Notes under the pieces: generated by a model | What the model was told of the DNA's origin: nothing | Database searches by the model: none | The model's input: the letters and a program-made list of their open reading frames with translations, nothing else | Program-made: the position numbers and the translations under genes | Assembly: GCA_020355145.1 (NCBI GenBank) | Contig: CP070660.1 | Span: 1,119,679-1,127,604, forward strand | DNA length: 7,926 nt | Direction of reading: 5' to 3' | Origin: Deltaproteobacteria bacterium | GTDB lineage: Bacteria > Desulfobacterota > DSM-4660 > Desulfatiglandales > B25-G16 | Shown here: piece by piece, positions 1-5,863 of the stretch | Layout: the number at the start of each line of letters is the position of its first letter | Numbering within the stretch: the first letter of the stretch is position 1

Positions 1-30
1 AGATACCGCGGCGTAAGGATTACCACTAAT

Positions 31-128
31 CTGGATTCTGGATACTCGATACTCGATTCTGGATACTGGATTGAGGGTCGTTGTGAGTTACGAGAAGCCA
101 GCAACCAGTATCAGGTAACAAATATCAG
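31..128. repeat. Degenerate heptanucleotide array downstream of the response regulator gene
   Basis: From position 31 the sequence divides into 7-bp units without a register slip. The first six units (31-72) are nearly identical, consensus CTSGATW (for example CTGGATT, CTGGATA, CTCGATA). Eight further units (73-128) are more diverged, such as GTTACGA, GCAACCA, GTATCAG and GTAACAA. The array stops two bases short of the TAA stop codon (131-133) of the response regulator gene. No terminator hairpin with a T-run is visible on the minus strand here, so the end of the transcript is undefined. The function is unknown. The unit is far too short and variable for a CRISPR repeat. Confidence 0.75.
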
Positions 129-130
129 GT

Positions 131-1483
131 TTAGAGACCATAAGCCTTTATCTTTTTATGGAGATTGCTCCTCTCCACTCCTATGGCCTCGGCGGTTTTA
201 GAAATGTTTCCCCCGAATTGTTTTAATTTGCTGGCGATAAAGGATTTCTCAAAGATCTCCCTGGCCTCCTTTAGGGTATCAAAAGAGACAAAGGACTCCA
301 GCTTACCCTCCTCAATTCTGGATGTGTTAAATGGAGCGGGTATATCCTTTGCATCGACTGTTTCACCAGGGCACATAATAGCCATCCTCTCTATCAGGTT
401 TTTAAGCTCCCTGACATTGCCCGGCCAGCCATACTTCTTCAGCAACTCCATGGCATCAGGACTTAGAAGTCTGGGCTCCTCTTTGGTATCAATGGAAAAC
501 TCATCCAGAAACTCACTCACGAGCTCGGGTATATCATCAACCCTCTCCCTCAATGGAGGAACCCTGATAGGTATAACGTTGAGGCGGAAGTAGAGGTCAT
601 CCCTGAATGCTCCCTTTGCAATCTCTTCCTCTAGATTCTTGTTGGTTGCAACGATAACCCGGACATCCACCTTAATGGTTCTGTTGCCACCTACCCGCTC
701 AAATCTCTGCTCCTGTAAAATGCGCAGGACCTTTGACTGGGCCCTTAGGCTCATATCCCCAATCTCGTCCAAGAATAATGTTCCATCGTTAGCCTGATCG
801 AATTTCCCCCTTTTCATTGTGGTAGCCCCAGTGAATGCCCCCTTTTCGTGGCCGAAGAGTTCTGATTCGATCAAGTCCTCAGGTATAGCAGCACAATTAA
901 CCTCAATGAAGGGTTTGTTGTTCCGTTTGCTTAATCTGTGGATTGTGTGGGCTACTAACTCCTTACCTGTTCCATTTTCTCCTACAATAAGAACCCATGC
1001 ATCAGTCGGGGCAGCTTTCTCTATTTGCTCTTTCATCTCAGCGATAGCATTGCTATGTCCGGCTATCTGATACCTCTGTCTATCTCTCTCCCTGAAGAGA
1101 TCAAGCTCTGCCTCAAGTCGGTTGTAGTTCAATGCATTATTTATCGATAAAAGGACCTTCTCCAGGGAAAGAGGCTTTTCAATAAAGTCATAGGCACCCA
1201 GCTTTGTCGCCCTAACCGCGGTGTCGATTGTGCCATGGCCCGATATCATAATTACCTGTAAACTCGGATAGAGCTCCCTAATCCTCTTCAGTGTTTCTAT
1301 GCCATCGATATCCGGCATCCAGATATCCAGCAATACAATATCGGGAATGGTCTCCTTTATTATATCCAAGGCCTTCAAACCCCCATCGGCACTCATAACC
1401 TCAAAGCCTTCATCGGCGAGTATACCGTGTAAGGATTGAATTATACTCGGCTCATCATCTACTACAAGTACTGTATCTGCCAT
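131..1483 (-). CDS. NtrX-like sigma-54-dependent response regulator
   Basis: A 450-residue cytoplasmic transcription activator of the NtrC class. The receiver domain covers about residues 1-120, with the acidic pair D9/D10, probable phospho-acceptor D53 in LLDIWMP, S81 in MISGHG and K103 in FIEKP. The AAA+ domain covers about 140-375, with Walker A GENGTGKE (168-175), an intact GAFTGA loop for sigma-54 contact (215-220), Walker B LFLDE (236-240) and WPGNVREL (353-360). A Fis-type helix-turn-helix ends the protein (about 425-448). The DIW...SGHGTIDTAV...AYDFIEKP receiver pattern is typical of NtrX rather than NtrC, which is a family inference. No sensor kinase lies in the window. The ATG start fits the family N-terminus MADTVLVVDDE, but it has no real Shine-Dalgarno because a heptad array ends 3 bp before it. 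It lies 120 bp downstream of lpxB in the same direction with no terminator seen, so it could be cotranscribed. The target genes cannot be read from the sequence. Confidence 0.93.
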   Translation of the reverse strand: MADTVLVVDDEPSIIQSLHGILADEGFEVMSADGGLKALDIIKETIPDIVLLDIWMPDIDGIETLKRIRELYPSLQVIMISGHGTIDTAVRATKLGAYDFIEKPLSLEKVLLSINNALNYNRLEAELDLFRERDRQRYQIAGHSNAIAEMKEQIEKAAPTDAWVLIVGENGTGKELVAHTIHRLSKRNNKPFIEVNCAAIPEDLIESELFGHEKGAFTGATTMKRGKFDQANDGTLFLDEIGDMSLRAQSKVLRILQEQRFERVGGNRTIKVDVRVIVATNKNLEEEIAKGAFRDDLYFRLNVIPIRVPPLRERVDDIPELVSEFLDEFSIDTKEEPRLLSPDAMELLKKYGWPGNVRELKNLIERMAIMCPGETVDAKDIPAPFNTSRIEEGKLESFVSFDTLKEAREIFEKSFIASKLKQFGGNISKTAEAIGVERSNLHKKIKAYGL

Positions 1484-1486
1484 TCT

Positions 1487-1605
1487 CGTTGCTTGTTGCC
1501 GGTTTCTCGTTACTCGTAAGTCATTGCCAATTGCTAATTTATCATCGCTCGTTACCGGTTTTCTTCTTTTGCCTATTGCCTACTGGTTACTGCTTACTCA
1601 TCACT
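1487..1605. repeat. Seventeen-unit heptanucleotide array filling the lpxB to regulator gap
   Basis: The whole gap can be cut into 17 consecutive 7-bp units with no register slip. Most fit a loose plus-strand consensus NNTTRCY, for example CGTTGCT, CGTTACT, CATTGCC, CGTTACC, GGTTACT and GCTTACT. A few units (AATTTAT, TTCTTTT) are strongly diverged. The array starts 3 bp from the ATG of the response regulator gene and runs into the lpxB stop codon (TAG, 1604-1606). It therefore replaces the normal leader and ribosome binding site of the regulator gene. Read along the transcript the unit is roughly AGTAACG. Confidence 0.75.
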
Positions 1606-2749
1606 AGAGCCCCATCATCTCCCCTGCAATATAGGCAGCCTTTTCCGAGGCACCACCTTGCCCGAGTTGCCGCTTTACCGATCTTAGGCCCTTTTTCATC
1701 TCTTCCCTTAACCCGTCGTTTTTTAGGATGGCCAAGGCCTCCTCTGCTAAATGGAAGGCCGTTGCCTTACCTTGAATAAATTCCGGAACTATAGCCTTTC
1801 CGGCAACCAGGTTTACCAGGCCGATGTTAGAGACCCTTACAAGTAGTCTACCGATAATATTGCTTAACGGGGATACCTTATAGGCTATTACCATGGGTGT
1901 TTCCATTATTGCCGCCTCTAAGGTAGCAGTTCCAGAGGCAATTAATGCCACGTCAGCTATCTTCAATAAGTCCCTTGTATCAGACGTTCCAATTGTAATA
2001 TCTATCCTGGCATTTCTTAAATAGGGCTTGACCACATCCTCTGTCACGGTAGATGCCAACGGCAAGAGGCAATAAAGGCGAGGATAATAGTTGGAAATGA
2101 TTTCAGCTGCACCGATCATTACAGGCATCAGTCTCACAACCTCCTCGGCCCTGCTTCCGGGAAGCAATCCAAGGATGGGGCCCCTCTCACAGCTAATACC
2201 CAAATGTTCCCTAATCCTTCTCTTACCCTTTTTAGGTAAGGGTACATCCAGGAGTGGATGACCAACATATTCCACTTTTAGACCAAATCTCCGGTAAAAT
2301 TCCCTCTCAAAGGGGAGAATAACCGCTACCCGGTCTACCCGCTTAGCTATCATTCTGACCCTCCTTTGCCACCATGCCCATACCTGGGGAGGAATATAGT
2401 AAAGTACAGGGATGCCAAGAGAACGGGCCTTTTTGGCCAAATTTAGATTAAGGCCTGGATAGTCAATAAGTATTAAGAGGTCTGGGGGGCTACTAGTTAG
2501 TATCATCTTCAATTCCCTCAAGGCCCTGAAGATGTATCTAATCCTGGGTATGACTTCCGCTATCCCTACCACAGCCATAGCTGATAATTGATACATAATC
2601 CTAACATCGACCTTCTCCATCTCTGGGCCACCAAGGCCAAAAAATGTTATATCAGGGGCTAGCCTCTTTATTGCCAACACCAGATGTGCCCCATATACAT
2701 CACCTGAGGCCTCTCCTGCTATTATCATTACGTTTTTCTTTGGGCTCAA
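1604..2749 (-). CDS. lpxB: Lipid A disaccharide synthase LpxB
   Basis: LpxB (381 residues, normal length) is a peripheral inner-membrane glycosyltransferase of family GT19. It joins UDP-2,3-diacylglucosamine to lipid X, giving the beta-1,6 tetra-acyl disaccharide phosphate of lipid A. Family motifs run in order: GEASGD (12-17), IDYPGLN (95-101), PQVWAWWQRR (121-130), YVGHPLLD (161-168), LLPGSRAEEV (195-204) and ASGTATLEAA (271-280), then NLVAG and VPEFIQ (313-326). The start chosen is TTG at 2749-2747, one base after the TGA stop of the upstream oxidoreductase gene. An internal ATG at 2728-2726 would trim seven residues and still keep GEASGD. Neither has a strong Shine-Dalgarno, so translational coupling to the preceding gene is likely. 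Msba, lpxK or kdtA-type genes, which sometimes follow, are absent. Confidence 0.97.
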   Translation of the reverse strand: MSPKKNVMIIAGEASGDVYGAHLVLAIKRLAPDITFFGLGGPEMEKVDVRIMYQLSAMAVVGIAEVIPRIRYIFRALRELKMILTSSPPDLLILIDYPGLNLNLAKKARSLGIPVLYYIPPQVWAWWQRRVRMIAKRVDRVAVILPFEREFYRRFGLKVEYVGHPLLDVPLPKKGKRRIREHLGISCERGPILGLLPGSRAEEVVRLMPVMIGAAEIISNYYPRLYCLLPLASTVTEDVVKPYLRNARIDITIGTSDTRDLLKIADVALIASGTATLEAAIMETPMVIAYKVSPLSNIIGRLLVRVSNIGLVNLVAGKAIVPEFIQGKATAFHLAEEALAILKNDGLREEMKKGLRSVKRQLGQGGASEKAAYIAGEMMGL

Positions 2750-2750
2750 T

Positions 2751-3707
2751 TCAGGATGTTATCCTTGCCTTTCCTTTTATTTGGTCAATGATAGAGAGCG
2801 CGACAGCAAGGGCCTTTTTTCCATCAACTCCGGAGACCTTGGGCTCTGTCCCCCCTTTTATGGCCTCTACAAAGGATCTAATCTGATCGGCCAAGGGATC
2901 ACTATCGGGAAATTTATCCTCTCTATGGCCTATAGGGCAAGGATCAGTAGCGTTTTTCCTCTCCCCTTTAAGCTGGGTCACGCTGATCTTTCTCTTGCCA
3001 TAATCAACCGATATGCAGCTGTCAGGTTGGAAGATCCGGATCATTCTAAGGGACTCATTTGAGACCCGACTTGCTGTTAGATTTGCTACGGTACCATTGG
3101 CAAATATAATCCTGACGTTGGCAATATCTATCTTATCATCAATAACAGGCATCCCAACGGCATCAATTTCCTTAATCCCCGAATTTACGAGGTGCAGGAT
3201 AATATCCAGATCATGGATCATGAGGTCTAAAACCACATCTACATCTGTGCCTCTCTTGGTAAAGAGGCTAAGCCGATGAGATTCAATAAAGATAGGCTTA
3301 GAAAGCAGTGACTCCATCTTAACTACCGCAGGATTAAAGCGTTCTATGTGCCCTATCTGCAAGATGGTATTATTTTTTTTCGCCATTTCTATCAGCCTAT
3401 CAGCATCCCCCAGATTAAGGGCAATGGGCTTTTCAACTAGCAAATGTGTGCCATGGGTCAAGATATCATGTCCAATTTCAAAGTGGGATGTGGTTGGAAC
3501 TGCCAAACTGAGGCCATCCACATCGGAAAGAAGTTCACTATGGGTATTGTAGGCCTTAGTATTATACTTGCGTGCTATATCCTTTGCCCTTTCAAAATCT
3601 ATATCGGCAAGCCCAGCCAGATCAATATCCTCCATGGAGGCATACTTCCGGGCATGTAACTCGCCTACGTAACCTACCCCGACAACGCCTAATCTTAATC
3701 TTCTCAT
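2751..3707 (-). CDS. Gfo/Idh/MocA-family NAD(P)-dependent oxidoreductase, possible UDP-GlcNAc 3-dehydrogenase (GnnA-like)
   Basis: A 318-residue cytoplasmic dehydrogenase. The N-terminal Rossmann fold carries the dinucleotide site GVVGVGYVG (7-15). The family EKP motif is at 92-94, with its lysine near the active site, followed by GHIERFNP (119-126). The catalytic-domain segment DLMIHDLDII (161-170) contains the conserved His165. It lies between lpxI and lpxB, in a cluster otherwise dedicated to lipid A. In Acidithiobacillus and Leptospira, GnnA of this family oxidises the 3-hydroxyl of UDP-GlcNAc and GnnB transaminates it, giving an LpxA substrate that produces amide-linked lipid A. Position and family make a GnnA role plausible, but no gnnB aminotransferase is in the window, so another sugar-nucleotide role is possible. 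The ATG start is preceded by GAGGAACGAGCAC, whose GAGG is provided by the adjoining heptad repeats. Confidence 0.93.
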   Translation of the reverse strand: MRRLRLGVVGVGYVGELHARKYASMEDIDLAGLADIDFERAKDIARKYNTKAYNTHSELLSDVDGLSLAVPTTSHFEIGHDILTHGTHLLVEKPIALNLGDADRLIEMAKKNNTILQIGHIERFNPAVVKMESLLSKPIFIESHRLSLFTKRGTDVDVVLDLMIHDLDIILHLVNSGIKEIDAVGMPVIDDKIDIANVRIIFANGTVANLTASRVSNESLRMIRIFQPDSCISVDYGKRKISVTQLKGERKNATDPCPIGHREDKFPDSDPLADQIRSFVEAIKGGTEPKVSGVDGKKALAVALSIIDQIKGKARITS

Positions 3708-3710
3708 GTG

Positions 3711-3763
3711 CTCGTTCCTCGTTCCTCGCCTCTCGTTTCTCGGTTAAGACAATAACGAATAAC
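3711..3763. repeat. Heptanucleotide array between lpxI and the oxidoreductase gene
   Basis: Five clean 7-bp units (3711-3745) have plus-strand consensus CTCGTTC; the first two are identical. Diverged units follow (AAGACAA, TAACGAA) up to the lpxI stop codon (TGA, 3767-3765). The array occupies almost the entire gap between the two genes. Read along the transcript the unit is GAACGAG, which places a GAGGA sequence 9 nt before the oxidoreductase ATG, so the repeat itself seems to serve as the ribosome binding site. Confidence 0.75.
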
Positions 3764-3764
3764 A

Positions 3765-4586
3765 TCATCTGGACACTACGGCAATGCCGTTATTATTTGC
3801 TAATTCTATCATCTCCTCTTTATCAAAAATAAGGGTCTTGCCTGCTTCAATTGCTAGAACAGATGCATTAACAGATGACATAACCCTAATGGTGTTAAGA
3901 CCGACAGCAGGCAGATCAAACCTAGGGTCCTGATTGGGCTTATTGACCTTAACAACCACTGCATTTTCCTTGGCCAACGCCCCTCCCCTTAGTATTGTCT
4001 TATCCGTTCCCTCTATGGCCTCTACTGCCAAGACTGTCTTTCTTCTGACCACAACACAATGTCCTATATCCAGGCTACCTAATTCCTTAGCTACCATCCA
4101 GCCAAGCTCTATGTCCTCCATCTCCTCTTTGCTCGGCCTTCTCTTTGTCAGACACCCAGATGGCGCCAGAAGCTCTGGGAGATACTTAGTGGAGCTTACA
4201 ACCGTTATTCCTTCTTTTTCGAGCTCCCTGGCCAGGGCACTTAAGATTTCATCATCATGGAGGATTAATAATTTTCCAACGACTGCCAGCCCCTTTATAT
4301 CTGGCCTTACATTGTCAAACATCTTGGCCTTAGTGATTGCACCTGCCATAAGGACATGACTTACCCCCCTTGATTTGAATGCTCTGAGCAAATGACCAAA
4401 TTGACCAAGCCCTATCCAGGTAATTTCGTCAACTTTACTGGCCAACTCCGGCATAGTCTCTCCCTTATGTGCCACGGCAATTACCTTTAATCCCCTTCTC
4501 CTGGCTGACTCAGCTATCAAAAGGGGGAACTTTCCACTACCTGCTATAAGGCCTATCCTATCTACTGTGCGCTGAGGATCTTCCGT
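3765..4586 (-). CDS. lpxI: UDP-2,3-diacylglucosamine pyrophosphatase LpxI with apparent ACG start
   Basis: LpxI (DUF1009 family) hydrolyses UDP-2,3-diacylglucosamine to lipid X and UMP. It replaces LpxH in many alpha- and deltaproteobacteria. Downstream features fit the family: VAHKGET (about 37-43), HDDEILSAL (110-118), EAIEGTD (189-195), and KPNQDPRFDLPAVGLNT (216-232), whose Asp224 lies close to the Asp225 studied in Caulobacter LpxI. The first standard start codon in frame is TTG at 4520-4518. Starting there would delete the family N-terminal strand RIGLIAGSGKFPLL, which is encoded immediately upstream in the same frame. That frame is open back to a TAG at 4601-4599 and contains no ATG, GTG or TTG. 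The only well-placed candidate is ACG at 4586-4584, 7 nt after AGGAGGT, giving 273 residues, a normal family length. An ATG-to-ACG sequence error is the simplest alternative. Confidence is high for the gene and moderate for the start. Confidence 0.93.
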   Translation of the reverse strand, partial: TEDPQRTVDRIGLIAGSGKFPLLIAESARRRGLKVIAVAHKGETMPELASKVDEITWIGLGQFGHLLRAFKSRGVSHVLMAGAITKAKMFDNVRPDIKGLAVVGKLLILHDDEILSALARELEKEGITVVSSTKYLPELLAPSGCLTKRRPSKEEMEDIELGWMVAKELGSLDIGHCVVVRRKTVLAVEAIEGTDKTILRGGALAKENAVVVKVNKPNQDPRFDLPAVGLNTIRVMSSVNASVLAIEAGKTLIFDKEEMIELANNNGIAVVSR

Positions 4587-4593
4587 TGTTTTT

Positions 4594-4600
4594 ACCTCCT
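4594..4600 (-). promoter_or_regulatory. Perfect Shine-Dalgarno AGGAGGT that decides the lpxI start
   Basis: The minus strand reads AGGAGGT, complementary to the 16S rRNA 3' end over its whole length, and lies 7 nt before an in-frame ACG. It is the strongest ribosome binding site in the window. It sits exactly where LpxI would have to begin to include its conserved N-terminus, which argues for initiation at 4586 rather than at the TTG 66 nt further on. Confidence 0.75.
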
Positions 4601-4622
4601 ATCTGTTAGAACCACTAGACAT
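4599..4622 (-). other. Possible seven-codon leader mini-ORF upstream of lpxI
   Basis: ATG at 4622-4620 opens a reading frame encoding MSSGSNR and closes with TAG at 4601-4599. It is in the same frame as lpxI. The sequence AGGTGA, formed by the end of lpxA, lies 9 nt upstream and could act as its ribosome binding site. Its stop codon overlaps the AGGAGGT of lpxI, an arrangement suited to coupling or reinitiation. It may also be chance or the remnant of an older lpxI start. Whether it is translated is unknown. Confidence 0.3.
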
Positions 4623-4631
4623 TATTGCAGG

Positions 4632-5411
4632 TCACCTAACAATACCCCTTTTTGAGTTGACCAAGAAATCAAGCAATATTTCTAACTCCTTAAAAGGGGT
4701 TATCTCTCTCCTGACCCTTTCCAGTGCCTCATTAAACAGGTGACGATCACGCCATATAATCTTATAGGCCCTTTTTAGAGCATTTATCTTTTCCTGAGAA
4801 AACCCTTGTCTTTTAAGGCCTATCTGATTTAATCCATAAAGCCTGGCCCTGTCGCCAGAGGCGATCATAAAGGGAGGGATATCTTTGACAAGGGCCGATT
4901 TTCCTCCGATAAATGCGTAGGTTCCTATTCTGACAAACTGATGTATGGCCACCAGACCCCCAATGATGGCGTGGTCACCTATCTCTATATGGCCACCAAG
5001 GGTTGCGGCATTGGACATAATAACGGAATTACCCAAGGTACAGTCATGGGCTATGTGGGCATAGGCCATAAGGTAATTTTTATTCCCAATCTTTGTGACT
5101 CTATCCTGCTTTGTCGTGGCCCTATTAATGGTTACAAACTCCCTGACTATATTTTCATCCCCTATAATAACCCTGGTATCCTCACCCTGATAACCGATAT
5201 CCTGGGGGGGCAAGCCAATGGAGACGAAGGGGTAGATCTTGTTTTTTTCCCCTATTACCGTATTCCCATCTATAACTACGTGGGAGTCGATGACGGTATC
5301 CCTGCCTATTGTTACCTTTTCGCCAATGATTGAAAATGGTCTGATTTTAACCCCTTCGGCTATCTTTGCCTTTGGGGAGACTGTAGCAGATGGATGAATA
5401 TCTACTCCCAT
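4632..5411 (-). CDS. lpxA: UDP-N-acetylglucosamine acyltransferase LpxA
   Basis: LpxA (259 residues, normal length) catalyses the first step of lipid A synthesis, transfer of a 3-hydroxyacyl chain from ACP to the 3-position of the UDP-sugar, as a cytoplasmic trimer. The N-terminal two thirds is a left-handed beta helix of hexapeptide repeats (about 5-185), followed by a helical C-terminal domain. AHIAHDC (118-124) holds the catalytic His122, equivalent to Escherichia coli His125. His141, His157 and Gln158 match E. coli His144, His160 and Gln161. Gly170 matches the acyl-length ruler Gly173, so a fairly long chain such as C14 is allowed by inference. GLNQIGLKRQGF (193-204) keeps Asn195 and Arg201, but Ile197 stands where E. 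coli has Glu200. The ATG lies 5 nt after the fabZ stop, with AAGGTAAGGG just upstream. Confidence 0.98.
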   Translation of the reverse strand: MGVDIHPSATVSPKAKIAEGVKIRPFSIIGEKVTIGRDTVIDSHVVIDGNTVIGEKNKIYPFVSIGLPPQDIGYQGEDTRVIIGDENIVREFVTINRATTKQDRVTKIGNKNYLMAYAHIAHDCTLGNSVIMSNAATLGGHIEIGDHAIIGGLVAIHQFVRIGTYAFIGGKSALVKDIPPFMIASGDRARLYGLNQIGLKRQGFSQEKINALKRAYKIIWRDRHLFNEALERVRREITPFKELEILLDFLVNSKRGIVR

Positions 5412-5416
5412 TTCCC

Positions 5417-5863
5417 TTACCTTATTGCAGCCACTAACTCAGCCTCTGCCGCTATAGTATTATGTACCATTGCCTTGCCTTTCATCTTCCATATTCTGCT
5501 ACCCTTTCTCATGGCAGTCAGTTCAAAGAAGATCTGGTCACCTGGAAGGATCGGTTTCCTAAATCTTACCTTGTCCATAGCCATGAAGTATATGGCACTA
5601 TCCCCCTTCTTTTGCATACTTTCTGGTTCCGATAATCTGGCAAGTATTCCACCCACTTGGGCCATGGCCTCTATCACCAAAACACCTGGCATAATGGGGT
5701 TTCCTGGAAAATGACCCTCAAAGAAGGGCTCATTTATAGTTACATTCTTGATGCCCACTATGCTCTCTCCCAACTCAAGTTCCGTAATCATATCCACGAG
5801 CAAAAATGGATGCCTATGTGGAAGTATCTTTATGATGTCCTTGTAAGTCAGTGGCAAATCCAT
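5417..5863 (-). CDS. fabZ: 3-hydroxyacyl-ACP dehydratase FabZ
   Basis: FabZ (148 residues) dehydrates 3-hydroxyacyl-ACP to trans-2-enoyl-ACP in type II fatty acid synthesis. It competes with LpxA and LpxD for the same 3-hydroxyacyl-ACP pool, which is the usual explanation for its place in lpx operons. It is a single hot-dog domain. The LPHRHPFLLVD segment is at 14-24. The catalytic pair is His51 in FFEGHFPGNPIMPG (47-60) and Glu65 in VLVIEAMAQ (61-69). MDKVRFRKPILPGD (96-109) is also a family signature. The start ATG overlaps the lpxD stop by one base (TAATG) and is preceded by ACAGGG, so translation is coupled to lpxD. Confidence 0.98.
   Translation of the reverse strand: MDLPLTYKDIIKILPHRHPFLLVDMITELELGESIVGIKNVTINEPFFEGHFPGNPIMPGVLVIEAMAQVGGILARLSEPESMQKKGDSAIYFMAMDKVRFRKPILPGDQIFFELTAMRKGSRIWKMKGKAMVHNTIAAEAELVAAIR

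Noticed and set aside
1..130. Intrinsic terminator after the regulator gene
   Set aside because: No GC stem followed by a T-run is visible on the minus strand; the region is the heptad array.
1487..1605. CRISPR-like array
   Set aside because: The units are 7 bp, degenerate and contiguous. There are no spacers and no cas genes.
2726..2728. Internal ATG 2728 as the lpxB start
   Set aside because: It is possible, since GEASGD is kept, but there is no Shine-Dalgarno before it, and TTG 2749 adjoins the upstream stop as in a coupled pair. Not excluded.
4518..4520. TTG 4520 as the lpxI start
   Set aside because: It would remove the conserved N-terminal strand and glycine-rich loop that is clearly encoded upstream in frame, and no ribosome binding site precedes it.
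4941..5333. Open frame on the plus strand opposite lpxA (130 codons)
   Set aside because: Same cause as in lpxD: the beta-helix repeats of LpxA leave the antisense frame open. There is no recognisable protein.
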